From Cydia pomonella (taxonomy: Eukaryota > Arthropoda > Insecta > Lepidoptera > Tortricidae), in the NCBI RefSeq assembly GCF_033807575.1, contig NC_084710.1, positions 21,804,357 through 21,868,356 on the forward strand: a DNA stretch of 64,000 nucleotides, in the 5' to 3' direction. The notes under the pieces were generated by a model. It saw only the letters and a list, made by a program, of their open reading frames with translations, had not been told where the DNA came from and did no database searches. How positions within the stretch are numbered: position 1 is the stretch's first letter; every line of letters begins with the position of its first letter. Below are positions 22,107 through 30,796 of the stretch, piece by piece. A program made the translations under genes and the position numbers.

Positions 22107-25100
22107 TAGGGTCGGCAACGCGCATGTAACTCCTCTGGAGTTGCAGGCGTACATAGGCTACGGAGACTGCTTACCATCAGGCGGGCCGTATGCTTGTTTG
22201 CCACCGACGTAGTATATAAAAAAAAAATATTCAGCAATTGCTTCGGCAAAGGTGGCAGAGGTGCCAGGGGTAAAGGAATCCTTGTTTTGGCTCTTGCATT
22301 TTCTTTGTCCATGTTGCGCACTAACGTCTAAATCTATAAACACTAATTATCTTTATCTTATTCTTGTTTTATTGTACGTAGTATTAAAAAAAAAGGGTCT
22401 AGTGTTATTTGGCTGCGATTTTCTGTAAGGTGGAGGTACTTCCCCAGTTGGGCTCTGCTTTAGATCTGGAATGACATCCACTGTGCTGTGCGCTACCACA
22501 CAGAGATGACATTCACAATGCCCATACCTCTCTTGTGGACGTAGTTTAAGGACATACCCGGGTCCAAAATTAAGCAAGAGACGCCCATTGAATGCCTTAG
22601 CTGGCCCTAATGGACTCACTTCGAATTTGCTGTGCATGGCTGGCCCAAGCAAGCCTCGCTAAAATTAAGACCGTGAAACTCCTTCTATTGCGATTCAAGG
22701 ACTTCGAGGAGGAAAAAATACCGAAAAGACTGGCAAAGCAAACAAACCGACGCGTACGATGAAGCATCTCGGTTACAGCTTACAAGCAAATTTCGAACGT
22801 ACACTGACATCAGAATCCACTAATTATATATGAACCATTTTATTTAGTTATTATGCGTCTCGCTTGCACCAATACATGTACGGACTCCGTAGAGTACGAG
22901 CGGAATGCATGATAACAGAATGGAATTAATATTCGATAATAGGTGGTCCAAAATATAAAGTAATGAAAATTCCTTTCCATGCGGGTTTTTTTATTCCAAT
23001 ATACCTAACAAGTAGTGTAGCGTTAGGTATATATAGGTCTGGCAGAGGCGAGCAATAAGGCCTTGGCTACAAATTGTACAGCAGTGGTTTATGGGGCTTA
23101 AATCACGTGGGTCGTTGTCCTACTGTGGTGGTGGCACTTGGATCAGTGTGTAGCTGGGCGTTACTGTCCTGGCGTTCCTGGCGTAGTGGCAACCTGGCGT
23201 TAGCGCCGGACAGCGAGAGAAGGGCAGGCGTGGACGTTGAATTAGCCCGTAGGGTAGACCCTGGAATTTCATTCCACTGTGTTAAGGCTCTGCATTAAAA
23301 TTAGCTCCATGGATCGTCCCACCTTATTTATAATGCTCATGTCCTGACAGCATACGAGATTCTGGTGGTTATTTAATTTACGTTCAGTTTGTCTGTGGCG
23401 GTCGATACATGGAGATTCAGAACGGAGATAAACAGGGCTTAGGAAACAAGCGCAAGGTTGCAATCGGCAAAGTGCTATAATATGGAAGTTAAAACATTCA
23501 TATTTACTTAATAAATACCTTACGCAAGAGAGTGCGTATTGAAATCACATAGGCTAAGAATATTATCTATATCCATGGTACACAAAATCAAGGTCCGCCA
23601 TTTTGGCGTAGCGTAAAGCATTAGGCTGTATGATAAAGTAATAGCTACGGAACAAAGACAAACTTAAAACTAGGAGAGGTATTTGTGTTCAAACTTACCT
23701 AAAGCGGGGGAAAACAGATACACTTGAGTATATTCGAAAACTTAGGGGCACAGCGCTGTATTATATTCGACATCGCGAAACAAGGCGCGGCCGTTAACGC
23801 TCGCACGAGCGACGTGCGTCCAGCGCTGCAGTCAGATGTACAATGGTGGCTGCGGCGGACCGTTACAACATGGCGCCGGCGATCGCGTAAACAAGTATCC
23901 CGGGAATGGGAAAGTCGATAATATCGACATCGATACTTATCAGTTGCTGAGACTAATATTTATTTATCATGTCGAAGAGAAAAATATAATTAAGAAATAA
24001 ATTAACGCTACAGTATCCCTAGCAAAATTTAGAGCATTAAACATAATTTAACCTGTACCCCTAGTGTAAATTTTGTCGATAGCGAAACGTGACGTATGCG
24101 TTTGCGTTAAGTCTCATTTTGTATGGGTTTTTGAACAGCGCGCCAACTCTCATACAAAATGACACTTAACGCAAACGCGTACGTCACGTTTCGCTGTCGA
24201 AAATATTTACACTAGAATACAGTACCCCTAGTGTAACTTTTATCGACATCATAACGTGACGAACGCGTTTGCGTTAAGTCTCATTTTGTATAGGATTTTG
24301 AGTTTCCAAAACGTCCCGCTTGGCGCGCTCTTTCTAAATCCAATACAAAATGAGACTAAACGCAAACGCGTACGTCACGTTTCAAAATCGAATTTAGTTA
24401 CACTAGGGGTACTGTTAATGACATTAAATACGTGTAGAAAACGCGAGAGTTTAAAGTGTTTAATTTAAATACGTCCGTACTGTATATATCGTCCATTATA
24501 AATTCATAAATATCACCGAACTGTTTCAGAACTACACTGCATTAAAGATCTTCAAGACTGCTGAAGAGTTCTTCACGTCTCTAAACTTGAAGGGATTACC
24601 AGATCTGTTCTGGGATAAGTCGATTATTGAGAAGCCGGACGATGGTCGAGACATGATTTGCCACGCTTCGGCTTGGGACTTTTTCGACGGCGAGGATTTC
24701 AGGTAATCCATGCGGTGTACGAGTAAATGAAGATCAGGATATCCAAAAAATTTTTTGACACAGCTTTGTGAGTTGGCAGAATAAGAGGCACTTGGTGGAG
24801 CGTAATTTGGACGTCTTACCGCTGATTATGTTAATTATGTTGACGATGGCATAAGTACATCTAGAATACGCAGTCAGATTTCAAATTTTCCATTGCAGTC
24901 TACTGGGTTGCTATTGTTTTGATATCTTACATTTATTAGTTTTGCACATCTTTGGTCAATATAAGCAGAGTTCTAGTAAAATGGCCCACTAAGAGGTTTC
25001 ATATACATTAATTACATCATCAACCTTCTGCCAACTTAAACTAGCCACATGATTTTAATTCTGGGCTTTAAAATTCAAATTAATCTTTTCAATTTTTTTC

Positions 25101-28100
25101 TACAGAATTAAGCAGTGTACAGAAGTGACAAATGCGTTCTTCAAGACTACTCACCACGAGTTAGGTCACATACAGTACTACTTACAATACAAAGACTTGC
25201 CGGTAGTATATAGACAAGGAGCTAATCCAGGTAAATCACCATAATCTTACAATCAATGTCTTTAACATTCAGATGAATTGATATAATTCCAGAGAACCTC
25301 AATCTATTTAACTTTTAAATTCCTTAAGCTTTTTTGTATAGCGCAAGTATTTCTCGGACACAGAACATCTGTCTGAAACATGACTAACCATGGCACTATG
25401 GTATTAATATTAACAATCTAGAACAGCTATGAATAACTAGAAAGTTGAACATTAGCACGCCAAGAAACTGTAGACGCATGGTATAAACAGACATCGCATG
25501 CCACATGAACTCAAGACAATAAAAACCACACTGAATGCCCATTGATGGACTTTATGCCGTTGCAATAAGATTTACAAATTTTCAGTTAAAAGTTAGGATG
25601 ATGGTTTGATGGTACAATATTTCCATCAAAGTCACAATCTTTAGCTCTGTAAGGGAAATATTTTAAATATTTAAAATTTGAAATATTGTTTGTTCAACAG
25701 AGCGCGGGTCGAAAATTTACCTAATTTTAGCCCTACCATTTACTGACCAGCGGTAGAATCATGGTTCTATTTTTATCATTATCACTTGTCACTATGCCCG
25801 TCAGTTTCGCGCTTACAAACTTGTTAGAACGTGACAGGCATGGTGACAAATGATAAATAACCGATCATCTTAGCCCTACAGAATGAGAAATTACCTTGTA
25901 TAAATATATTTTATTATATTTATTTGTGCAGGATTCCATGAAGCGATCGGTGACGTCATAGCCTTGTCTGTGTCGACTCCGAAGCATCTTCGAGTGGTAG
26001 GTCTGTTGAAAGACGAAACTGATGACGACGAATCTGAGATTAATCAGTTATTCAAAATGGTAAGTTACGTATAAGAACCTGTCGTCAATTAAGGATTTTT
26101 CAGGCGATTAATGGTATTAATGGAACCAAATTCTACCAAAGTAAATTTTTATTATCATAATACCTAGAGTAAGTTTCTATTTTCAAACTACCTCTAAAAA
26201 TATAGTCAATCGGTTTGGTTTAATTTTAACTAAAGTCATGTACAATAGGGATGTTTAGCAATGATAACGTCCTGCATTAGCAATTCAGTGCATCAAATTT
26301 CTATAAGAAAGAACCTACTGTAGGTTATTTTATGATTAAAAAAAAAAATATACAATTTAAATTGTATTATATTATTTAATGAATGTTAATTATAAGATGT
26401 AATATTTTGAAAAGATGTGTCCTGCCGAGTTTCTTGCCGGTCCCATATTGAAATACCCGTCTACAACTTAAGAGGGATTTAAATCTGCTCGGGTCAGAGG
26501 TGTAGGGTTAGAGCCGGCGTAGCTTTATTTGACGTTCATAAGCGCATTGTTTTTATGCCTGCTTGAAAATAAACTATCTTTACCTTTATAATATTAACTG
26601 TTTCTTCCAGGGGCTTGATAAAATAGTCTTCCTTCCCTTCGGTTACCTCCTAGACTTATTCCGCTACGCCGTCTTCCGAGGATCTACGACTCAAAGAGAC
26701 TACAACTGCCACTTCTGGCAGTTAAGAGAGGCCCTGCAGGGAGTGCAGCCTCCAGTGCCAAGGACAGAAGATGACTTCGATCCGGCTGCGAAGTACCATA
26801 TTACTGCTGATGTTGAATACATGAGGTAAGGTTCTTTTGAATTTTAATGTTACCAAGAGACTCAATAAAGTGAAGTATTTCTAAAGTAGTATTTGTAATT
26901 CCTAGACTATCTAAGAATAAAACTGTCACTGCCACTTCAAATCAGGCAGAGATAATTCATGGGCGAAGAGAAAAGGGAAACATTTTTTTTTGTAATTAAA
27001 GGTGCATGAGCTACGTATTTTGATAGGAACCTATAGGTCTATTTACCGCTGCTTAATCTACTGTACCCCTAGTGTAAATATTTTCGACAGCGAAACGTGA
27101 CGTACGCGTTTGCGTTAAGTGTCATTTTGTATGAGATTTTTGACTTTCCAAAACGTCCCGCTTGGCGCGCTGTTCAAAAACCCATACAAAATGAGACTTA
27201 ACGCAAACGCGTACGTCACGTTTCGCTATCGACTAAAATTACACTAGGGGTACTGATTAATGTTAATGAATGACTGTTTGTTTCTTAATAAATAAATAAA
27301 AAATACCTATACAATTTCGATATAATATAAGGTTTTTATTTTATTTTAAATAAATAATTCTTATTCTTATTCTAAATGAACAACGATAATGAATTCGATA
27401 AATATAAATCAGTTATTTAATTCAATCTGGTATTTTTAAAGTTCTATTCGTGTTTATTGTGACATATTTTGGTTACTCCCGTCACTAGGTGTTTTCATCC
27501 CATCCTGACCCCGGCATCGTCTATAGTTACACTATTTTCTTTTTAGGACGATTAACCCAAATCTTAAGCTATATTGATCAATCTTCATTATTTCAGGTAC
27601 TACATTTCGTACATAATCCAGTTCCAATTCCACCGAGCGCTCTGTCAGCTCGCCGGCGAATATGTGCCGGATGACCCAAACAAATTGCTGTCCAAGTGCG
27701 ATATCTATAACAGCACTAAAGCCGGTGAAGCTTTAGGGTAAGTGGTTCTAACATGTGTAATAATTTTACCTATACCTACTTCTCGCGTCGCATGAAAGTT
27801 CAATTTTATATAGAGAAGCTGTCATATAATAGTGGTTTATGTGACTGCTGCATAAAGAAAGGCATTTAAATACGAGTGTGGGTGAAATGAGTTTAATTAA
27901 AGGATCACAGGCACGAGTATTTTAATGCCTATGTACAGTTACATATACTGCTTTATCTACATCCATATCATAAGCTTCAACAAAACAAAGGAATTTTATA
28001 CTTACAAAACAAACTAAGTAAATAAAAGGTAAACTAAACATTAATGGTTCGCGCATGTCACGCATCCGTTGTTTTTTTATTATTCAAAGACAAACTAGAG

Positions 28101-29775
28101 ACGGAGGCCGACTGCCATATCGTTCGATATGAAGTAACATGCGAGTGATGCGAGTGATGCGAGTGACGCGAGATTTGTCAAAATTCGTCATCTCGACTGA
28201 TATTCGAATAGAGGTCGCATCAAATTTCTTTGTTTCTCAGAGATGTTCTAAATTTGATTGTAATAATCGGTTATTTTATTTGATTAAAGTGAAAATTTTG
28301 CCTGTAGATCTAACGAATTAGTAGTTAGTGCCACTTTGTATGCAATTTGTTCAGCCATCTTTGCATCTTTAGTTGGATACGTAACAAACATTTTTAAGTT
28401 AAATGTATTTCAGTAAAATGCTACAAATGGGCTCCTCCCGTCCCTGGCCCGATGCCATGGAAGTCCTAACCGGCCAACGAAACATGGACGCCAGCGGTCT
28501 CATGGAATACTTCCAGCCACTCTACGAATGGCTGAAGAAGGAGAACGAACGTACTGGGGAGTTCATAGGATGGGAAGCCAGCTCTGTCCGTAAGTACATT
28601 TGTAACCTTATTACAACGTAATAAGATCCACTTATGGTCAGTATCTGTTAGTATATGTTATTTTGACTGCGCAATACGGAAGCCAGCGGAGTAATTGAAT
28701 ACATCCAGTTGTGCGAGTGGCTGCAGAAGGAGAATGAGGGTAGCAGGGAGTTCATAGGATGGGAAGCTATCTCTGTCCGTAAGAACTAGTGTACTACGTA
28801 ATAAGATCCACTTATGGTCAGGTCAGAAGAATATGTTACGAGTATTTTGACTGCGCAATGCGGAAGCCAGTGGGATCATTGAATACTTCCAGCTGTGCGA
28901 GTGGCTGCATAAGGAGAATGAGGGTAGCAGGGAGTTCATAGTATGGGAAGCCAGTTCTGTCCGTAAGTAGATGTCTTACGTCACTATAATATGGTCAGTG
29001 TGTATTTTTAGTATGTAGTATGTGAAGTTATGACAGCATACTAAGGACGACAGCAGACTCATGGAATACTTCCAGCCGAATATTAGCTGGAAAAGGAGAA
29101 CGAGCGTACCATGGAGTTCAAAGAAGGATGGGAAGCTAGTTCTGAAGCGGAGTAGATGACTTGATCTTGACATTTATGGTAACCTAGTTGATTCCCTACC
29201 TATAAAACTGGAGAACCTGGGTTTGGATCCTGGTAAGAGCATTCTTGAGCATAAGAATTGGTTGCAACTCACAAAAATTGTGGCTCGCAGGGAAATAACC
29301 GCAAGAATGCACCTAATATCTCGTTCTATAGGTGACCTAGTCCTAGTTCTTCAAATAAGATAGAATTCGAATGATTTATGACATGATTTTTAATAATTTT
29401 ATATTATTATCAGTATTATCACCTTGGGAGTTGTGCAGCAAATTTCTATAAATGTCAATTTGTGGATCTGATGATTTAGTTTTTCTCGCTTAAGGAAGGT
29501 ATAAATTTGCCTCGCCATCTCAACTTGAGCCAATTATTTTATTAGAATATATATTTTCCATTACGGAACAATGTTCTTCCGTACATTTTGGAACGATCTC
29601 AGGCCAGTAGATGCTTCTACTGCAAATATAAGTAATAGGTATTATGTTGCTTTTTTCTTGACATATTTTCCTGCATTTTATAGAATTCTGCACACAAGAA
29701 CAATTAATGGCGTTGGAAGATTCGGAGTTTCAAAAGAAATTGGATACTCTCGTCAAAAAACAAGTGAAAAAATAG
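14072..29775 (+). CDS. Ance: Angiotensin-converting enzyme, insect secreted type (12 coding exons, 653 aa)
   Basis: Zinc dipeptidyl carboxypeptidase of peptidase family M2, which removes C-terminal dipeptides from peptides. Coding exons: 14072-14293, 15666-15921, 16163-16306, 16656-16847, 17187-17284, 24530-24702, 25106-25230, 25932-26059, 26611-26825, 27597-27737, 28414-28589, 29684-29775. All introns are GT..AG and the exons sum to 1962 nt with no stop until TAG. The first ~25 residues are a signal peptide. HELGH at 379-383 and Glu407 are the zinc ligands and catalytic Glu380, 28 residues apart as in the family. Gln277, His349, Ala350, Lys507, His509, Arg518 and Tyr519 match human testis-ACE active-site and chloride residues with a constant offset of 4. 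Cys145/153, 348/366 and 534/552 form the three expected pairs. There is no C-terminal membrane anchor and only one catalytic domain, as in Drosophila Ance. The symbol is by family; the exact orthologue cannot be decided here. Confidence 0.95.
14768..15000. mobile_element. hAT-type MITE in ACE intron 1
   Basis: 233 bp with ~50-bp imperfect inverted repeats starting CAGTGATCGGAACTATG and reading CAGTGATCGGAACTATGTG on the complement. A perfect 8-bp duplication, ATTATAAA, flanks it (14760-14767 and 15001-15008). The 8-bp duplication and CAG start fit the hAT superfamily. Confidence 0.85.
15666..15921 (+). CDS. Ance: ACE coding exon 2 (residues 75-160)
   Basis: The acceptor is TTTTTTAG and the donor CAG|GTAGGA (phase 1). 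It carries the conserved KLGTSALPED block and the first disulphide pair Cys145-Cys153 in ICDYKIKTKCDL. Confidence 0.93.
16163..16306 (+). CDS. Ance: ACE coding exon 3 (residues 160-208)
   Basis: Acceptor TTGGTTTCCAG, donor G|GTAAGA, phase 1 at both ends. It encodes the ELKYAWVEWHKAAG helix and an NFT sequon at Asn192. Confidence 0.92.
16656..16847 (+). CDS. Ance: ACE coding exon 4 (residues 208-272)
   Basis: Acceptor TTTCTTCAG, donor TTAG|GTAAGC, phase 1 at both ends. It holds the strongly conserved PLYQQIHAYVRGKLR and GPIPAHLLG segments. Confidence 0.94.
17187..17284 (+). CDS. Ance: ACE coding exon 5 (residues 272-304)
   Basis: Acceptor TTCTTTTCAG, donor CAA|GTAAGT (phase 0). It includes GNIWAQTW, whose Gln277 corresponds to the C-terminal carboxylate-binding Gln281 of human testis ACE. 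Confidence 0.93.
17697..17905. other. GC-rich block in intron 5
   Basis: Sharply GC-rich (GGGCCGGGCC-type words, many CpG) inside an AT-rich intron, starting just after GGATGACTCACGCT. That opening word is familiar to me from a short lepidopteran repeat, so a truncated element is likelier than a CpG-island promoter. No matching inverted end was found. Confidence 0.4.
17982..19013 (-). mobile_element. 5'-truncated Jockey-like LINE with 14-bp target duplication
   Basis: The element is inserted antisense to ACE. AAGCAAGTCGATAT occurs at 17968-17981 and again at 19014-19027, exactly flanking a poly-A tail (seen as T-rich sequence at 17982-18000 on the + strand) and a truncated reverse-transcriptase frame. 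The ~1.03-kb body is only the 3' end of a LINE. Confidence 0.88.
18122..19011 (-). pseudogene. LINE reverse transcriptase, C-terminal part, frameshifted
   Basis: On the minus strand the frame carries PQGSVLGPVLYSIYTADLP and the catalytic ATYADDTACL, typical of Jockey-clade reverse transcriptase, followed by YLGLHLDRRLTW. Near 18500 the frame shifts, and the remainder (IGRQSPLTLSNK..., then TYGIQLWGSAS...) continues in another frame to a stop at 18122. The start is lost to 5' truncation and the upstream 250 bp of open frame is host intron, not element. It cannot make an active enzyme. Confidence 0.88.
19981..20047. repeat. Short near-perfect hairpin
   Basis: ATGGAACCATAAAATGCACA at the left pairs with TGTGCATTTTATGGTTCCGT at the right around a ~20-bp centre. 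It lies next to a GGAACCC/TGTCTGTC-type dispersed repeat (20048-20150). Confidence 0.6.
20181..20214 (-). repeat. Repeat A fragment
   Basis: Only the tail portion, TTATACTACG(T)TGGTGG..CCCGCCTGATGGTAAGC with a short internal deletion. Confidence 0.55.
20362..20436 (+). repeat. Repeat A fragment (tail half)
   Basis: Reads GGCGTACATAGGCTACGGAG through GCTTGTTTGCCACCAACGTA to an A-rich tail, in the sense orientation of the family. Confidence 0.65.
20450..20516 (-). repeat. Repeat C fragment
   Basis: Carries GGCGAGTCCGACTCGCCCTT and GTCCGGTTTTTG, the head of the repeat seen in full at 54262-54477 (opposite orientation). Confidence 0.55.
21686..22375. repeat. Inverted repeat with 132-bp arms around repeat A copies
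   Basis: The arm at 21686-21817 (TTGCAATAAAACAAGAATAA ... CTCTGCCACCTTTGCC) is repeated as its reverse complement at 22244-22375, almost base for base. Between the arms lie a short piece of repeat A (about 21818-21860) and a near-complete copy (about 21860-22220, + orientation) with the G run. A truncated opposite copy (22390-22577) follows the right arm. The arrangement looks like an inverted duplication or two oppositely inserted chimeric copies. Confidence 0.7.
22076..22104 (+). repeat. (G)29 homopolymer
   Basis: An unbroken run of about 29 G, preceded by GGGGT. In the other copies of repeat A the same position holds only a short G-rich segment, so this is an expansion of a native G tract. 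The exact length is unreliable in most sequencing technologies. Confidence 0.8.
22390..22577 (-). repeat. Repeat A fragment (head half)
   Basis: Contains GGTCTAGTGTTATTTGGCTG through GGACATACCCGGGTCC without the tail. Confidence 0.65.
23740..23935. promoter_or_regulatory. CpG-rich block with clustered CGATA words
   Basis: A locally GC- and CpG-rich stretch (GCGCGG, GGCGCCGG) ending in GTCGATAATATCGACATCGATA. Clustered CGATA is the kind of motif bound by DREF/BEAF-type proteins at Drosophila promoters and insulators. No gene starts here that I can see, so function is a guess. A degraded repeat is the alternative. Confidence 0.2.
24054..24215. mobile_element. MITE family F, copy 1 (right end worn)
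   Basis: Starts GTACCCCTAGTGTAAA and carries long inner inverted repeats (AGCGAAACGTGACGT... / ...ACGTCACGTTTCGCT). The right TIR ends early at TTTACACTAG. Confidence 0.75.
24222..24412. mobile_element. MITE family F, copy 2
   Basis: A second copy directly beside the first, complete with GTACCCCTAGTGTAA at the left and TTACACTAGGGGTAC at the right. The centre contains AAACGTCCCGCTTGGCGCGC, as in the copy at 27063. Confidence 0.85.
24530..24702 (+). CDS. Ance: ACE coding exon 6 (residues 305-362)
   Basis: Acceptor CTGTTTCAG, donor TTCAG|GTAATC (phase 2). It encodes LPDLFWDKSIIEKP and CHASAWDF, containing Cys348 (paired with Cys366), His349 and Ala350 of the substrate-backbone site. Confidence 0.95.
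25106..25230 (+). CDS. Ance: ACE coding exon 7, zinc-binding HELGH (residues 362-404)
   Basis: Acceptor TTTTTTCTACAG, donor CCAG|GTAAAT (phase 1). It encodes THHELGHIQYYLQY: His379 and His383 are zinc ligands and Glu380 the general base. Confidence 0.96.
25932..26059 (+). CDS. Ance: ACE coding exon 8, third zinc ligand (residues 404-446)
   Basis: Acceptor ATTTGTGCAG, donor AAAATG|GTAAGT (phase 0). GFHEAIGDVIALSVSTPKHL supplies Glu407, the third zinc ligand, followed by the conserved GLL segment. Confidence 0.95.
26611..26825 (+). CDS. Ance: ACE coding exon 9 (residues 447-518)
   Basis: Acceptor TTTCTTCCAG, donor ATGAG|GTAAGG (phase 2). It includes LDKIVFLPFGYLLD, the PPVPR motif and AKYHITADVEYMR with Lys507, His509 and the first bases of Arg518. 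Phe481 stands where human testis ACE has the chloride-I tryptophan (numbering from memory), consistent with insect ACEs using one chloride site. Confidence 0.95.
27063..27253. mobile_element. MITE family F, copy 3
   Basis: Full-length copy in ACE intron 9 with GTACCCCTAG and CTAGGGGTAC ends and the same inner hairpin as the copies at 24054 and 24222. Confidence 0.85.
27597..27737 (+). CDS. Ance: ACE coding exon 10 (residues 518-565)
   Basis: Acceptor ATTATTTCAG, donor TTAGG|GTAAGT (phase 2). It starts with the Tyr519 transition-state residue in RYYISYIIQFQFHRALC and contains the Cys534-Cys552 pair and an NST sequon at Asn556. Confidence 0.95.
28139..28165 (+). repeat. 9-bp tandem repeat (ATGCGAGTG)x3
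   Basis: Three copies of ATGCGAGTG followed by a variant ACGCGAG inside ACE intron 10. Confidence 0.7.
28414..28589 (+). CDS. Ance: ACE coding exon 11 (residues 565-624)
   Basis: Acceptor TGTATTTCAG, donor GTCC|GTAAGT (phase 1). It encodes MLQMGSSRPWPDAMEVLTGQ and the LMEYFQPLYEWLKKEN helix up to FIGWEASSV. Its 3' portion is the source of the decayed tandem copies downstream. Confidence 0.94.
28679..28778 (+). pseudogene. Tandem relic 2 of ACE exon 11 (3' half)
   Basis: Repeats the last ~100 bp of exon 11 with diverged codons (ASGVIEYIQLCEWLQKEN...) and retains the donor GTCC|GTAAGA. No pyrimidine-rich acceptor precedes it and the first half of the exon is absent, so splicing in is unlikely. 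The flanking words ATAAGATCCACTTATGGTCA (28621 and 28801) repeat with a 180-bp period. Confidence 0.85.
28863..28962 (+). pseudogene. Tandem relic 3 of ACE exon 11 (3' half)
   Basis: Closest to relic 2 (both read ASG.IEY.QLCEWL.KENEGSREF), followed by GTCC|GTAAGTAG. The shared LCEWL and GSREF changes show that relics 2 and 3 arose from one another after the first copying. Confidence 0.85.
29046..29150 (+). pseudogene. Tandem relic 4 of ACE exon 11, most decayed
   Basis: Starts with recognisable LMEYFQP-coding sequence but is then frameshifted and has lost the splice donor (TCTGAAGCGG where the others have TCTGTCCGTAAG). Confidence 0.75.
29684..29775 (+). CDS. Ance: ACE coding exon 12, C-terminus (residues 624-653)
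   Basis: The acceptor is CCTGCATTTTATAG. A short hydrophilic tail, QFCTQEQLMALEDSEF...VKK, ends in TAG. There is no transmembrane segment, so the enzyme should be released. A consensus donor GTAAGT follows two bases after the stop. Confidence 0.92.
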
Positions 29776-29776
29776 A

Positions 29777-30150
29777 GTAAGTGTCAAATTTTACACTATT
29801 ATAAGTACATAAAACTGTCGTAACAACAAAGCATAGTCATTAGTTCTAAACTTAGCACAGAATTGACGAATTTCTACAGTTCAAATGTAGGTTGAGGTGA
29901 AGAACAATTTTCACTTAGTGACGCATCCAGAAGTTGAACATTTGGTTGAAAGTTAAATATAGAGGGTAAGATGAATGGAAGGAATACTAATACTATGGTC
30001 ACCAAGGTATAGGTAAATAGGTTTTTGGCAGAAATTTAATTCTCGGTTTTTTTTCCAGATCAATACGAGACACAGAGTAGCTGCGTCGTCATCGAGAGGC
30101 ATTATTTATTATCATTGCACATAAATTTCACATAACGAATAATATATAGG
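29777..30150 (+). other. Probable 3'UTR intron and terminal exon of ACE
   Basis: The donor GTAAGT at 29777 pairs plausibly with the acceptor TTTTTTTTCCAG ending at 30058. The terminal non-coding exon would start at 30059. No clear AATAAA was found close by; AATAAT occurs near 30139 and AATAAA only near 30623, so the 3' end is unknown. Confidence 0.4.
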
Positions 30151-30238
30151 TATTTTAAATTTTCTAATGGTTCTTATTTCTCTCTGAACTTTAAATAATA
30201 ACGTTTTGGCAAAAAAAAAACCATTTTGTTAAAAGTTT

Positions 30239-30450
30239 TTATTGCTGATTGTACTTCTCTTACCGCAGGCAACTAATACTCATCGAGACAATTCTAAAAA
30301 CCCCAAACACAATTAGGTTGCGTTGTTTCATCCTAGTTCCTATAGCCACCTCCCGTCTCTGTCACCCGATTTACATATGTAAGCAAATTTTCAGATCAAT
30401 GGGAAATCAGGAAGTGGGTCAAATTTAGCTTACAAGATTTGACCCACACA
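30239..30450 (-). repeat. Dispersed repeat E, copy 1
   Basis: Contains CATCGAGACAATTCTAAAAA and TTTGACCCAC blocks. It is the reverse complement of the copies at 39163-39376 and 46282-46495, with moderate divergence. Confidence 0.65.
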
Positions 30451-30796
30451 TACATAGGTATTAACAGGGCAAAATAAAAGATTGAAAACTTTTTGTTACG
30501 ATCCAACCTTTTTGCATTAGCGCCGCTAGAAGAAGCTACGACCCGGCGCGGATTCTACTTTTCAAATTAATTCGAATGTGTCAATCATCATAAGAAACAA
30601 TACGATACATGTCAAGATAGCAAATAAAACTACAATAAATATTGTCAATTTATTATAAATTGTTTCTATTAAATACAAATGTTCAAGAAACAAGTTCACG
30701 TATATAGTCGCGTGAACACTTTTCAATAACATTATATAAAAAGTACTCTTAAAAAATCTTGCTGCCTAAATCAGGGTTTCTCTACAAACCCCCATT

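Larger units (their letters stand above)
17285..24529. other. ACE intron 5 (7.2 kb), repeat-filled
   Basis: The largest intron of the gene. It contains, in order, a GC-rich block, a LINE insertion, several copies of repeat A, a long inverted repeat, a G homopolymer, a CpG-rich block and two foldback elements, annotated separately. No further ACE exon was found, and none is needed because exons 5 and 6 join in phase 0 and the protein is collinear with the family. Confidence 0.85.

Noticed and set aside
28679..28778. Exon 11 relic as an alternative cassette exon of ACE
   Set aside because: It lacks a pyrimidine-tract acceptor and the first half of the exon, and including it would place duplicated partial helices in a conserved fold.
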